Assembly (NCBI RefSeq): GCF_026191675.1
Contig: NZ_JAKRRY010000006.1
Span: forward strand, 1 to 64,000
Origin: Vibrio qingdaonensis
GTDB taxonomy: Bacteria; Pseudomonadota; Gammaproteobacteria; Enterobacterales; Vibrionaceae
Length of the DNA: 64,000 bases
Reading direction: 5' to 3'
The translations under genes were made by a program, and so were the position numbers. This document shows, one piece after another, positions 10,795 to 20,433 of the stretch; within the stretch, counting starts at the first letter, position 1; every line of letters begins with the position of its first letter. The notes under the pieces are model-generated. The model was not told where the DNA came from. It saw only the letters and a program-made list of their open reading frames with translations, and did no database searches.

Positions 10795-11127
10795 TTATGC
10801 TTTCTTGACATACTTCGCGGTAACTAAAATTTCAACCCCACCATCGACCTTGCAGTCAAGCTGATGATCTTTACCCTCGATAATTCGCTTAATCACCGCC
10901 TTTGTACCTATCTTAACAACCATAGAGCTACCTTTTACTTTGAGATCTTTGATGGCTGTGATCTTATCCCCTTGTTCCAGCAGCGCGCCATTTACATCAT
11001 GGACAACAAACCGTTCATCCAATAATTGCTGGGGGTTCCACTCATACGCACATTCAGGGCAAATGAGCTGATTTTGGTCTTGATAAACATAGTTGGATTG
11101 GCATGCAAGGCAAGGAGGTAATGGCAT
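10795..11127 (-). CDS. phnA: PhnA/YjdM family zinc-ribbon protein
   Basis: A 110-residue protein with an N-terminal zinc ribbon (C6, C9, C23, C26: CLAC then CPEC) and the typical PhnA C-terminal beta domain (VHDVNGALLEQGDKITAIKDLKVKGSS...IKRI). The length equals E. coli YjdM. The name phnA comes from the phosphonate locus but the family's biochemical role is unclear; it is not the phosphonoacetate hydrolase also called PhnA. It is upstream of, and codirectional with, the glutamate-synthase-like gene but far enough (174 bases) to have its own signals. Confidence 0.9.
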   Translation of the reverse strand: MPLPPCLACQSNYVYQDQNQLICPECAYEWNPQQLLDERFVVHDVNGALLEQGDKITAIKDLKVKGSSMVVKIGTKAVIKRIIEGKDHQLDCKVDGGVEILVTAKYVKKA

Positions 11128-11410
11128 ATTATGATACTTCTGTTAGTAAAACTGCCTGGTATGGTAATGGGTCCTTTCTGCGTTAGCGAGTAACTTTTCA
11201 ATAAATGAATCACAGCGCACAATGGCAACTGGCGCTGTGAGTACAGCATAACCGCTAACTAAGCTTAGCAATTGGCGATAGGAACCTATTTCAACAATAA
11301 GAAGCGAGATCTTGCAATAAAAAACCATCTCCTACCATGAGAATCGTTCCTACTCGGCTTCGTTGTTCCCACAGTGGTTTATTCACTCCAACGCGACTGA
11401 ATTGCTACGA

Positions 11411-12334
11411 TTACTGATGAATAAACGCCATTAATTCAGGCTCAGTTGGTAGCGCGGTCATTGCTCCTTTTTTAGTTGTCGCTAGCGCGCCACAGCCGTT
11501 AGCCCACTGAACGGCTTCCATGATGGTCGCGATACTGTCCCATTCATCGCTTTGCGCCAGACGTGTCAGTAGCCCGCCAACAAACGCATCTCCTGCTCCT
11601 GTTGTATCGATTGGTTGCATTTTTTGACCAGCGATCAACTGCTGACACCCTTGATAGATAATCACAGCGCCTTTTGCCCCTTGAGTCACGAGAACCAGAG
11701 GGATATTAAGGGGGGCAATATAGGCTAACCCCTCTTCCAACGTGTTGGTATTAGTCAAATACAACAATTCATCATCGGAAAATTTAACCACATCGGCCAT
11801 TTCAATCGCATTAAGTACCACCACTCGAATCTCACCCGGGTTTGCCCACACTTCTTCACGAAGATTTGGATCAAAACTCACAAAACCACCAGCGGCTTTG
11901 ATATTCTGCATCGCCGCCATCGTGCTACTTCGGCTCGGTTCATTAGCTAAAGCAATGGAACAGCAATGAAGCCACTGTTTAGCCTGAAATCGTGGTATAT
12001 CGCCTTGGGTAAGAAACTGATCGGCGCTAGGTTTTACCATAAAGGTAAAGCTTCGCTCTCCTTGAGCATCAAGATCAACGATAACGGTAGAGGTACGCTG
12101 CGCCGCATCCAATACCATGTGCTTGGTATCCACCCCTTCATCACTTAGCGTTTGCTTCATGAATCGCCCAAGTGGATCGTCACCTACACGGCCAAAGAAA
12201 GCGCAGTCTCCACCTAAACGAGCGATGGCGACTGCAACATTGGCTGGCGCGCCACCTGGACACTTCAGATAATTCACATCCCCTTCAGGAATTAAGTCAA
12301 CAACCGCATCACCAGACAACCATACTCTGTTCAT
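11411..12334 (-). CDS. scrK: Fructokinase, PfkB family (sucrose regulon)
   Basis: A 307-residue ribokinase-type sugar kinase. The first PfkB signature is GGAPANVAVAIARLGG (about residues 27-42) and the second is DTTGAGDAFVGGLL, whose GAGD Asp is the catalytic base. It phosphorylates the fructose released when ScrB cleaves sucrose-6-phosphate. Its ATG overlaps the scrB stop codon by one base (TAATG), so it is translationally coupled to scrB and is the last gene of the scrRBK run. Confidence 0.93.
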   Translation of the reverse strand: MNRVWLSGDAVVDLIPEGDVNYLKCPGGAPANVAVAIARLGGDCAFFGRVGDDPLGRFMKQTLSDEGVDTKHMVLDAAQRTSTVIVDLDAQGERSFTFMVKPSADQFLTQGDIPRFQAKQWLHCCSIALANEPSRSSTMAAMQNIKAAGGFVSFDPNLREEVWANPGEIRVVVLNAIEMADVVKFSDDELLYLTNTNTLEEGLAYIAPLNIPLVLVTQGAKGAVIIYQGCQQLIAGQKMQPIDTTGAGDAFVGGLLTRLAQSDEWDSIATIMEAVQWANGCGALATTKKGAMTALPTEPELMAFIHQ

Positions 12335-14001
12335 TACTCACACCCTTCTTGGTTACTACTTGCAGAGTTCAACTTTGGTAAAGCCAACCTCCAAAATGAA
12401 AACGTCGCGCAGCCAGACAGCGTTATGCTGGTCGCGTTAAGCGGGGTAAACACGCGGCTAGTCATGACATATTCACCATCATTAATAAAAATCTCTACCG
12501 ACGATGAATCCGCCAAAATTTGCAGTGTTACCGTGGAACTAGAGAGAGACAGATCCCTTACTTGGTCACCTTCTCTTATTAAGGTTTGGCTTCGGTCTAG
12601 CAATAGCGTGCGAGTGTCCGCGTCTAGAACTATCTTGAGCTCATGATGGCTGTCTTTGAATAACGCGAATTCACTGCCCCACTCAAGTTCCACCTGTAAC
12701 TCAAACGATTTTGTGCCTAAGTCTCTTGACGAATGGTTAAGCTCAAATACTTCAACAGGACTTCTCATTGATTTCAGCTCTTGCAGCGGACGCTGTATTA
12801 GGCGCTCGTCTTGATACGTCAATTCACGCAAGCCTGTGAGTTGATGTATCCAGCCATTATCAATACTGGGTTGATTAATTTCATCTGGCAATCCCATCCA
12901 TCCAACCAGTACACGCCGACCATCTGGTGTTGCTAACGTCTGTGGTGCATAAAAGTCAAAGCCATGATCAAGATTCTTAAAGCCAGAAAATGTTATGCCT
13001 TGTTCATCGGATAATTCAACATCAACATAGCCATTATGATGAGGCACTGTATGATGCGGGCTTGTTGACGCAATTCCCTGCGGGCCGATAAGCGCAACCC
13101 AGCGACCATTAAGTTGGAACATATCTGGGCATTCCCACATGTAACCGAAATTCCCCATCTCTTCACCATACAAGCCGTGATACACCCAATCATGAAGATT
13201 GTTCGATTTATAGACCGCGAGACGTCCTTGCAAGTCCTCTCGCTGTGCGCCGAGCAACATGAACCATTCGTTGTTATGGTAAAACACTTTAGGATCGCGG
13301 CAATGTGGCGTGACTTGAGGAGGAAGGGTTGCGACAACCGGGCCTTTTTTATCAAAGCTGACACCGTCGGCTGACACGGCAAGACATTGAGTCGTATGAC
13401 GATCTCGTTGCTCGCCAATCCGTGTATTACCCGTATAAAACAGCATCAACTCATCACCGTGACTTACAGCATGTCCGGAAAACACCCCATGAGAGTCAAA
13501 CCAGTCAGAGGGTGTCAGGGCGATAGGTTGTCCCTGCCAATCAAGCATATCTTTGCTCACTAAATGCGCCCAGTATTTGTCCTTATGTTCACAGGAATAC
13601 GGCGACCATTGGTAGAACAAATGGTACTGTCCATTGTGAAAGACGAAACCATTAGGATCATTAAGCAGACCCTGCGGTGGCGCAACATGCCACTGTGGAC
13701 GAAACTCACACTCTGTTGCCACTTCACGCGTTTGCGCCATTCCACGCTGTTGGTTTGCTATCTGCTTACCAACAGCAAGCAGGTCGGCACTTGTTAACGT
13801 CGCTGGCTTTTTGTAACGGACTTGTCCTAGTGCTCGATCAATGCCCACACATGTTTGCCCATCAACGTCATCCATTGAAGGTGGTGTCCCTGTCACTAAA
13901 TCAATATCCCTAACTTCAAATACAAGATCATCATCAGGAATAAGTACACGGGTTACATTCTGGATTCCACCACAGTCTGCAATAAAACAGGCTAACGACA
14001 T
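12334..14001 (-). CDS. scrB: Sucrose-6-phosphate hydrolase (GH32 invertase)
   Basis: A GH32 five-bladed beta-propeller enzyme plus C-terminal beta sandwich that hydrolyses sucrose-6-phosphate to glucose-6-phosphate and fructose. The nucleophile is the Asp of LLNDPNG (about D115 from this start); RDPKVF holds the transition-state Asp and WECPDMF the acid/base Glu. The frame is open 60 codons further upstream, to 14181. I chose the ATG at 14001 (555 residues) because it has a purine-rich ribosome site (GAGAGTGA) and because the putative ScrR operator at 14024-14039 would otherwise lie inside the coding region. It has an N-terminal extension of about 100 residues before the propeller, as in other Vibrio ScrB proteins. 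Confidence 0.92.
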   Translation of the reverse strand: MSLACFIADCGGIQNVTRVLIPDDDLVFEVRDIDLVTGTPPSMDDVDGQTCVGIDRALGQVRYKKPATLTSADLLAVGKQIANQQRGMAQTREVATECEFRPQWHVAPPQGLLNDPNGFVFHNGQYHLFYQWSPYSCEHKDKYWAHLVSKDMLDWQGQPIALTPSDWFDSHGVFSGHAVSHGDELMLFYTGNTRIGEQRDRHTTQCLAVSADGVSFDKKGPVVATLPPQVTPHCRDPKVFYHNNEWFMLLGAQREDLQGRLAVYKSNNLHDWVYHGLYGEEMGNFGYMWECPDMFQLNGRWVALIGPQGIASTSPHHTVPHHNGYVDVELSDEQGITFSGFKNLDHGFDFYAPQTLATPDGRRVLVGWMGLPDEINQPSIDNGWIHQLTGLRELTYQDERLIQRPLQELKSMRSPVEVFELNHSSRDLGTKSFELQVELEWGSEFALFKDSHHELKIVLDADTRTLLLDRSQTLIREGDQVRDLSLSSSTVTLQILADSSSVEIFINDGEYVMTSRVFTPLNATSITLSGCATFSFWRLALPKLNSASSNQEGCE

Positions 14002-14023
14002 AGTCACTCTCACAGTTAATATT

Positions 14024-14039
14024 TTGGGAACGTTTGCAA
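14024..14039. promoter_or_regulatory. Putative ScrR operator upstream of scrB
   Basis: The 16-mer TTGGGAACGTTTGCAA here is the exact inverse complement of the 16-mer at 15360-15375 in front of scrA. The core AACGTTTGC is of the type bound by LacI-family sucrose regulators. It lies 22 bases upstream of the chosen scrB start, so binding would repress scrBK. Confidence 0.75.
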
Positions 14040-14192
14040 CTCTAGAGGAGCCTATCTTAAAATTCAAGTTAGAATCGCGCATCAACCGAAAATCTGTGAG
14101 CGCACCAGTAAATAATGACATAAGTGCGCAATCAACAAGCGGCGCGTTACGCCGAAGTTTCGTCAGCGACACCCACACCAAGTACTACATAA

Positions 14193-15182
14193 TTAGCAGG
14201 TTTCTCTAGCTACGCTCTTAAAACCAAGTACCATTTTGCTCATATGCTGTTGTTTTCCATTAATTAAATCTAACAACACTTGTGCCGACGTCTCTCCGGC
14301 TGAATCAAATGAATAATGAAATGTCGACAGCGAAGGTGAACACACGCTACCCAGCTCATCATCACCGACTCCTAGAATTTTTATCTCTTTGCCAGGCAAT
14401 TTTCCAGCACACTTAATGGCATTAATTGCGCCAACAGCAATACGATCGGTTGCACAGAATACGCCGTCAACGTCTGGGTAAGTATTGAGGAGTTCCGTCA
14501 TCTGCTCAAAGCCCGATTCAATAGAAAATTCTCCTCGGCTATGGAACAAAGGTTCACCGAGTCCCGCGAATTCTGTGGCCTGAAGCAATCCTTGATAACG
14601 CATTGAATCTACAGCGATATCCTGGCTATTTACGCCAATAAAGCCGATTTTTTTTGCGCCAGCCTCAACCAACCTTTGGCCGGCAACAAACCCAACTCGG
14701 CTGTCATCATGAATCACGCTTGGTATATCAAACAAAGAACCATCTTGCCCCACCAGCACAACTGGCACGTCGGACTGCCCAATCACTTTAACCAACGCCT
14801 TATCAAGGTGAGTCGCATAGAGAATAATGCCTTCGACCCGTTTTTGATTGAACAACCGAATAAACTCAACTTCTTTGTCATTGTTATGCTGGCTATTGGC
14901 CAATAGTACGTATTTCCCTGCTTGCTCAAACACCCGACTTAGACCGTCCGCCCCTTGTGAAACGGCGCCTGAAGAGACAGTTGGCACAATGACTCCAATC
15001 AAGTTGGTCTGCTGTAATTTTAGATCCTTAGCGACTTGATTAACAAAGTAACCGCACTCTTCAATCGCCTTTCTGACCTTGACCTTGGTGCTTTCTTTTA
15101 CTCCGTACTCATCATTAACAACGCGAGACACGGTAGACTTTGAAACCCCTGCGAGCTTCGCGACGTCATGCAAACTTGCCAT
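14193..15182 (-). CDS. scrR: LacI-family sucrose operon repressor
   Basis: A 329-residue repressor. The N-terminal helix-turn-helix and hinge are classic LacI (ASLHDVAKLAGVSKSTVSRV, then YFVNQVAKDLKLQQTNLIGVIVPTV), followed by a periplasmic-binding-protein-like ligand domain (DGVFCATDRIAVGAI, LGVGDDELG). The gene sits between scrBK and the divergent scrA, which are preceded by identical operators, so it most likely represses both arms until fructose or a sucrose derivative binds. It may also self-regulate: TTGCAAACAATTGC on its own strand just upstream (about 15209-15224) is a partial operator match. Confidence 0.93.
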   Translation of the reverse strand: MASLHDVAKLAGVSKSTVSRVVNDEYGVKESTKVKVRKAIEECGYFVNQVAKDLKLQQTNLIGVIVPTVSSGAVSQGADGLSRVFEQAGKYVLLANSQHNNDKEVEFIRLFNQKRVEGIILYATHLDKALVKVIGQSDVPVVLVGQDGSLFDIPSVIHDDSRVGFVAGQRLVEAGAKKIGFIGVNSQDIAVDSMRYQGLLQATEFAGLGEPLFHSRGEFSIESGFEQMTELLNTYPDVDGVFCATDRIAVGAINAIKCAGKLPGKEIKILGVGDDELGSVCSPSLSTFHYSFDSAGETSAQVLLDLINGKQQHMSKMVLGFKSVARETC

Positions 15183-15553
15183 GCTATATTCAGCCTTTTG
15201 TTCTTTTCTGCAATTGTTTGCAAGTTTGACAACTAATAATCATGAAAGATAGTGCTTTATGATCACATTAAGCGCCAGATCCGGCTAAATAAGTCGATCA
15301 TTGTCATACTTTTCTGCATTAAATTTTGACTAAAGACTCTTTTTGCCGAAAAATCCATTTTGCAAACGTTCCCAATAATTAACAGTCTATTCCTAATACA
15401 ATAAGAAATAGTCATTACGATACCCAGCGATTCGAAGAACTGATACTGGTAACATCCATACCCTTTTGAACAGCGCACCGCCCTGTTCATTGAGGTGATC
15501 AACGCCAGCCTCTCTATCGTCATGGGATATACCAGAAATATCCGGAGCCCGTT
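15183..15553. promoter_or_regulatory. scrR-scrA divergent control region
   Basis: This 371-base gap has no credible gene. It holds the scrR promoter side with a degenerate TTTGCAA operator-like half near 15209-15224, a perfect scr operator at 15360-15375, and a ribosome site (CCGGAG, 7 bases before the scrA ATG). Confidence 0.6.
15360..15375. promoter_or_regulatory. Putative ScrR operator upstream of scrA
   Basis: TTGCAAACGTTCCCAA, a 16/16 match (in inverse orientation) to the site before scrB. It lies 178 bases before the scrA start, so the scrA promoter is probably near it and the leader is long. Confidence 0.75.
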
Positions 15554-16996
15554 ATGAACTACCCTGCTATAGCAAAAGAACTCTTAGTACTCATTGGAGG
15601 TAAAGAAAACCTCGCCGCACTCGCCCATTGCGCGACACGTTTACGCCTTGCCGTTAAAGACGAGGCCTTACTTCAAGAAGAAGCAATCGATAATCTTGAT
15701 GGCGTAAAAGGCCAATTTAAAGTGGCAGGTCAATACCAAGTCATTTTCGGCTCTGGTATTGTCAATCAAGTCTACGCTGAAATGGCGAAGCTGACGGGGA
15801 TGAGCGACATGTCGACCAGTGAAGTTGCTTCTGCTGGTGCCGAAAAACAAAATGTCGTCCAAAAGGCGGTCAAAGGACTCTCGGATATATTCGTGCCAAT
15901 TATCCCAGCCATTGTGGCTGGTGGTCTATTAATGGGTGTGTTCAACCTTCTTACGGCTAAAGGGCTATTTATTGACGGGCTGTCACTTATTGAAGCCTAC
16001 CCTGGCATGGCTGATTTAGCAGGGATGATCAACACATTTGCCAATGCCCCTTTTGTTTATTTACCTGTGTTACTGGCATTTTCAGCTTCTAAAAAATTTG
16101 GTGGTAACCCCTTCCTTGGCGCAGCACTGGGAATGCTAATGGTTCACCCTGATCTGTTGAACGGCTGGGGATTTGGTGGCGCAAGCGTCTCTGGTACGAT
16201 CCCGACTTGGAATATTTTTGGCTTCGAGATTCAAAAAGTGGGCTACCAAGGTTCCGTATTGCCCGTTTTAGTTTCTGCCTTTATTCTGGCTAAAGTAGAA
16301 AACGGCTTACGTCAAATTATCCCATCGGTGCTTGATAACTTACTTACGCCGATGCTCGCCATTTTTATTACTGGCTTCCTAACCTTTACCATCGTCGGTC
16401 CTTTCACTCGTGATATTGGTTTCTTACTGGGCGACAGCCTAAATTGGCTCTACGATTCAGCAGGTTTTATCGGCGGGGCTTTATTTGGTTTTATTTACGC
16501 ACCGTTTGTGATCACAGGTATGCACCACAGCTTTATTGCTATTGAAACACAATTACTCGCCGATATCGCAATTACAGGAGGAACCTTTATCTTCCCTATC
16601 GCAGCAATGTCGAATATTGCCCAGGGCGGCGCTGCACTCGCCGTTGCCTTCACAACAAAAGATACCAAAACAAAAGGGATTGCCATGCCATCGGGTGTCA
16701 CCGCATTACTTGGCATTACTGAGCCGGCAATGTTTGGGGTGAATTTAAAACTACGCTATCCATTCATTGCTGCTATTTGTGCTGCGGCCGTTTCTAGTGC
16801 CTTTGTCACTATGTTTAACGTCAAAGCCTCTGCGTTAGGCGCGGCTGGGTTACCTGGCATTATCTCCATTCGTCCAAACGATATTATGTACTACGTCATT
16901 GGGATGCTGATCGCTTTTGTTGTCGCGTTTGCGCTAACGATTATTCTGGGCGCCCGCCACAATGCCAAAGTAGAAAATACCCCCGTAGCGGCTTAG
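15554..16996 (+). CDS. scrA: PTS sucrose transporter subunit IIBC
   Basis: A 480-residue glucose-superfamily PTS permease. An N-terminal IIB domain (about 1-90) carries the phosphorylated Cys at residue 26 in LAHCATRLR. A hydrophobic IIC domain (about 110-470) includes the substrate-site motif GITEPAMFG. It has no IIA domain, so it must borrow a glucose-type IIA (Crr) encoded elsewhere, as known for ScrA. It imports sucrose as sucrose-6-phosphate for ScrB. The start is supported by GGAG 7 bases upstream. The gene is divergent from scrR and ends before a strong hairpin. Confidence 0.95.
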   Translation: MNYPAIAKELLVLIGGKENLAALAHCATRLRLAVKDEALLQEEAIDNLDGVKGQFKVAGQYQVIFGSGIVNQVYAEMAKLTGMSDMSTSEVASAGAEKQNVVQKAVKGLSDIFVPIIPAIVAGGLLMGVFNLLTAKGLFIDGLSLIEAYPGMADLAGMINTFANAPFVYLPVLLAFSASKKFGGNPFLGAALGMLMVHPDLLNGWGFGGASVSGTIPTWNIFGFEIQKVGYQGSVLPVLVSAFILAKVENGLRQIIPSVLDNLLTPMLAIFITGFLTFTIVGPFTRDIGFLLGDSLNWLYDSAGFIGGALFGFIYAPFVITGMHHSFIAIETQLLADIAITGGTFIFPIAAMSNIAQGGAALAVAFTTKDTKTKGIAMPSGVTALLGITEPAMFGVNLKLRYPFIAAICAAAVSSAFVTMFNVKASALGAAGLPGIISIRPNDIMYYVIGMLIAFVVAFALTIILGARHNAKVENTPVAA

Positions 16997-17063
16997 TGCG
17001 AATCCAAATACACGCGACGTAAAAGATACGGCGTGTCACAGTAACGGGGCACCACCCATAAAA

Positions 17064-17091
17064 AAGCCCATAGGTCCTGACCTATGGGCTT
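17064..17091. terminator. Bidirectional intrinsic terminator between scrA and aspT
   Basis: Perfect 12-bp stem AAGCCCATAGGT (17064-17075) with 17080-17091 and a 4-base loop. It is A-rich on the left (17058-17065, U tract for the minus strand) and TTA on the right, and sits between convergent genes. Confidence 0.85.
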
Positions 17092-17186
17092 ATTACGTTG
17101 TATTTAAAGACGATGACAAACCAGTATCTAAAATCCAAACGTCGGGAAAGACCTCTCGTTAGATAACCGTTACTCAATCACCCTAG

Positions 17187-18929
17187 CTAAATCACCATCG
17201 CTAAATAACCAAAAATTAGGACTAGCATGGAGGTAAGCGCGTATGGAACCGGATACCCAACCGCAGGTATTGCACTCTGAGCGGCATCCTGAGCCCCTTT
17301 CATCGCAGGGGTACTATTCCGTCCACCCGCACATGCCCCAGCGAGAATAGCTGGGTTCATCTTACGAATATACAGACCGTACAACCACGCCAATAATGGC
17401 GGAAGTAATGCGGCAATCAAGCCCAATACCGCGATTTTAACCACTACGATACCTTGGAACGACGCGAGTATTTTCGGTCCTACGGTTGCGGCCAGTACCG
17501 CCACAAATAGGCTTAGACCAATATCTTGCAAGAAACTACGAGCGCCTTCACTCATCGGCCCGCCAAAGGTCGGGTTTCTTGTACGTAGGAAAGAGAAAAT
17601 AATCCCTGTGAGCATACAGCCAGCCGAGGTACCTAAAGCAAATGGAATGCCTCCTAGCGTCACACTAAAGTGACCACACACATAACCAATTAACAAAGCA
17701 ATCGCCAGGTAAAAAGTTTCCGTTATGGTGCTTTCTACAATCGGCGCACTATTCAATTTCTTAGCCGTTTGCTGAACACACCAGTCAGAGCCCGCCACTC
17801 GAAGTACATCACCTGCTTCTATCACAGTTTTAGCAAGCAGCGGCATTTGATGGCCTTGTCTAAACAGCGCTTTAATATAAATACCAAAGCCCACCTCGGT
17901 GCCCACTTCTTCTAATGTCTGACCAATATATTTAGACTTACCAAGATGAAGATCAGCCACTTCTATATCAACATTTCTGGCACGCGGCTCGTCAACTTCA
18001 ATGCCAACCTCCGCATTGCCCCCGGCGATAAGCGCATGATAACTCCCTCTTACCCCAATGATATCGCCCAATTGAAGTGTTGGGTTTTCAGACGCATCAA
18101 AGACCTCTTCACCTCGTACCACTTTCAGAATTGCGGCATGGGGAAATTGATGAAAAAGAGCTTGAACATCTTGCCCAACTAACTCTTCATGCTGGACTTG
18201 ATAGGCGCGAATATCCAACGGTAAGACGCCAAGATTTGAAAAGCCGCTGGTACTTGGAAGAGGCTCTGCATCGCCACCAGCACCAAACTCGGCTTCCGCC
18301 TCTTTTGCGGCTTTGACCGGGTCGATTTTAAACAGCGCAGGTAGGTATTTAATAAGTAAAATAATAAACACGGTAGAGAGAACGTAACTAATCGCATAGC
18401 CTGCTGCAATATTGGCACTCACTTGATCAAGCGTCATTCCTTCTGGCGCTTTAAATGCCCCAGACGTAATCGCAGACTGTGCCACCCCCATCACCGCCGT
18501 CACTGTATAGCTTCCTGAGATGATCCCCGCAGCATAACCCGGAGCTAAACCAAGAAGCTTGGAGCCGAAATAAACAATGACGAAGTTACTGCACACGACA
18601 ATCAGCCCAATAACAACAAAATCTACTCCCCCTCGCGCTAAACCGGAAAAAAACTGCGGTCCAACTTTCATACCGATGGCATACATAAACATCATCAAAA
18701 AGATGTCGGAAACTAATCCCGGCTCATTGATGTGAAGCCCATAGGCAGAGTATGCCGTCAGTGCGATCGCAATACCTACGATCAATGTGCCCGCTGTGGA
18801 CCCTAAGCTAACGCCTTTAACCGAAAGTTTCCCTAACGGATACCCTATCCCAATAGACAAAAACAAAAACACAAATGGGTTTTCAGCAATATAGTGAATG
18901 ATCGAAAATGGTATATCTGAAATATTCAT
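17187..18929 (-). CDS. AspT-family amino-acid antiporter (aspartate:alanine exchanger type)
   Basis: An approximately 580-residue integral membrane protein with two hydrophobic halves (each about five helices) flanking a soluble loop of about 200 residues that holds two TrkA-C/RCK-C-like modules (LPLDIRAYQVQHEELVGQDV... and ...VADLHLGKSKYIGQTLEEVG). This is the AspT layout. The C half has GGRNSTPAMKG. In Tetragenococcus AspT pairs with aspartate decarboxylase; here the neighbour is a glutamate decarboxylase, so glutamate:GABA exchange is a reasonable inference. A GTG at 18935 could also start translation; the ATG at 18929 is better spaced from GGGA. Confidence 0.88.
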   Translation of the reverse strand: MNISDIPFSIIHYIAENPFVFLFLSIGIGYPLGKLSVKGVSLGSTAGTLIVGIAIALTAYSAYGLHINEPGLVSDIFLMMFMYAIGMKVGPQFFSGLARGGVDFVVIGLIVVCSNFVIVYFGSKLLGLAPGYAAGIISGSYTVTAVMGVAQSAITSGAFKAPEGMTLDQVSANIAAGYAISYVLSTVFIILLIKYLPALFKIDPVKAAKEAEAEFGAGGDAEPLPSTSGFSNLGVLPLDIRAYQVQHEELVGQDVQALFHQFPHAAILKVVRGEEVFDASENPTLQLGDIIGVRGSYHALIAGGNAEVGIEVDEPRARNVDIEVADLHLGKSKYIGQTLEEVGTEVGFGIYIKALFRQGHQMPLLAKTVIEAGDVLRVAGSDWCVQQTAKKLNSAPIVESTITETFYLAIALLIGYVCGHFSVTLGGIPFALGTSAGCMLTGIIFSFLRTRNPTFGGPMSEGARSFLQDIGLSLFVAVLAATVGPKILASFQGIVVVKIAVLGLIAALLPPLLAWLYGLYIRKMNPAILAGACAGGRNSTPAMKGAQDAAQSAIPAVGYPVPYALTSMLVLIFGYLAMVI

Positions 18930-19004
18930 ACTCACGTTCCCGTAAAATGAGACAACGTCGAAGTGGAGAGCACTATGTAAATTGATACTCTCAAAAGACT
19001 AGCA

Positions 19005-19031
19005 AAGAAACCGCCCCTTGGACGGTTTCTT
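19005..19031 (-). terminator. Hairpin just after the decarboxylase stop codon
   Basis: AAGAAACCG (19005-19013) pairs with CGGTTTCTT (19023-19031), 9 bp, immediately downstream of the decarboxylase gene on the minus strand. The following U-rich stretch is weak, so it may only lower expression of the antiporter gene. Confidence 0.5.
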
Positions 19032-19038
19032 AATGAGG

Positions 19039-20433
19039 TTAACCGTGATTAAAGCCTGCTGACTCCTTCGCATCACTGCCGTGACTGATTGGATGCTGTG
19101 CGAAGAACTCGACGCAATGTTTTAGATCCGATACAAGCATATCAGCTTGGTCGCGGCTGAAACCATGGCGAACGAGAATTCGCATGATCACAAGGTCTTC
19201 ACGTTTCGGCGGCATCGCGTAAGCAGCAATTTGCCAGCCACGTGAACGTATACGATCAGACAGATCAAAGAGGTTAAAACCTGGATCAATACCCTCTTTC
19301 AATGACCAACTCATCGCAGGAATTCCGCCACGCCCATCATAAATAATATCAAAGATACCGAGCTTCTCGATTTCATCTGACAAGTATGTTGCCGTGTCAT
19401 AACATGCTTGATGGATTTTTCGATAACCTTCTTTACCCAAGCGCAAGAAGTTGTAGTACTGGGAAACAATCTGTCCACCAGGTCTTGAGAAATTCAAGGC
19501 AAAGGTAGGCATGTTGCCACCAAGGTAATTCACATTAAAGATAAGATCTTCGTGCAATGCACTGGCATCGCGCCAAACAATCCAGCCCACACCGAGTGGA
19601 CTCAAGCCAAATTTATGCCCAGAAGCGTTGATAGACTTCACTCGTGGTAGGCGGAAGTCCCACACCAAGTCTGGATCACAGAATGGCGCTAGAAAGCCAC
19701 CACTTGCCCCATCAACATGCATAGGAATATCAAGGCCCGTATCTTCTTGCAGCTTATCAAGTGCATCGTGTACATCTTTCACTGGTTCATATTGGCAAGT
19801 GAACGTCACACCAAGAGTTGGCACCACGCCAATGGTATTTTCATCACAACGTTTAATGACTTCTTCAGGAGACATGATTAAACGGTCGCCTTCCATCGGA
19901 ATTTCTCGTAATTCAATATCCCAATAACGCGCAAACTTGTGCCAACAGACCTGCACTGGACCACAAATTAAATTAGGTTTATCCGTTGGTTTACCTAATT
20001 TTTTCATTTTGTCACGCCATGCCCATTTTAGTGCCATGCCGCCTAGCATTGCCGCTTCACTCGACCCCGTCGTTGAGCAGCCCAACGTATTCTCTGCGTC
20101 GGGTGAATTCCACAAGTCAGCTAACATATGAACACATCGCGCTTCAATTTCTGCCGTTTGCGGGTACTCATCTTTGTCGATCATATTTTTATCGATGCAT
20201 TCATCCATTAGTTGATGAATTTCATCTTCAAGCCAAGTTTGGCAGAACGTGGCTAAATTTTGACGCGAGTTACCGTCCATAAATAACTCATCATGAACCA
20301 CTTGATACGCATGCTTTGGAGCGTGCTCCTGCTCTGGTATTTTATATTTAGGCATAGAAAGTGATAGGTCGCGTGACGAGTAGATATCATCTAACAGATC
20401 ATTTCTTACTGAATCTTTGGCATGAAGAGGCAT
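19039..20433 (-). CDS. gadB: Glutamate decarboxylase (PLP-dependent)
   Basis: A 464-residue group II decarboxylase, 2 residues shorter than E. coli GadB. The PLP lysine is K274 in [10 protein letters not shown] and the cofactor Asp is D241 in HVDGASGG, both offset by exactly two from E. coli K276/D243. The protein ends FNHG; the penultimate His463 matches E. coli His465, which closes the active site at neutral pH, so pH-dependent autoinhibition is likely conserved. It makes GABA and consumes a proton in the cytoplasm. It is upstream of and codirectional with the AspT-type antiporter gene (gap 109 bases), suggesting an acid-resistance pair. A strong ribosome site (AGGAG) precedes the ATG. Confidence 0.95.
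   Translation of the reverse strand: MPLHAKDSVRNDLLDDIYSSRDLSLSMPKYKIPEQEHAPKHAYQVVHDELFMDGNSRQNLATFCQTWLEDEIHQLMDECIDKNMIDKDEYPQTAEIEARCVHMLADLWNSPDAENTLGCSTTGSSEAAMLGGMALKWAWRDKMKKLGKPTDKPNLICGPVQVCWHKFARYWDIELREIPMEGDRLIMSPEEVIKRCDENTIGVVPTLGVTFTCQYEPVKDVHDALDKLQEDTGLDIPMHVDGASGGFLAPFCDPDLVWDFRLPRVKSINASGHKFGLSPLGVGWIVWRDASALHEDLIFNVNYLGGNMPTFALNFSRPGGQIVSQYYNFLRLGKEGYRKIHQACYDTATYLSDEIEKLGIFDIIYDGRGGIPAMSWSLKEGIDPGFNLFDLSDRIRSRGWQIAAYAMPPKREDLVIMRILVRHGFSRDQADMLVSDLKHCVEFFAQHPISHGSDAKESAGFNHG

Noticed and set aside
15263-15523. 86-codon minus-strand frame in the scrR-scrA gap
   Set aside because: It overlaps the scrA operator and leader, has no ribosome site and low-complexity codon use.
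17187-18929. TrkA-type potassium channel
   Set aside because: RCK-C-like modules suggested this, but the two five-helix halves around them are the AspT layout.
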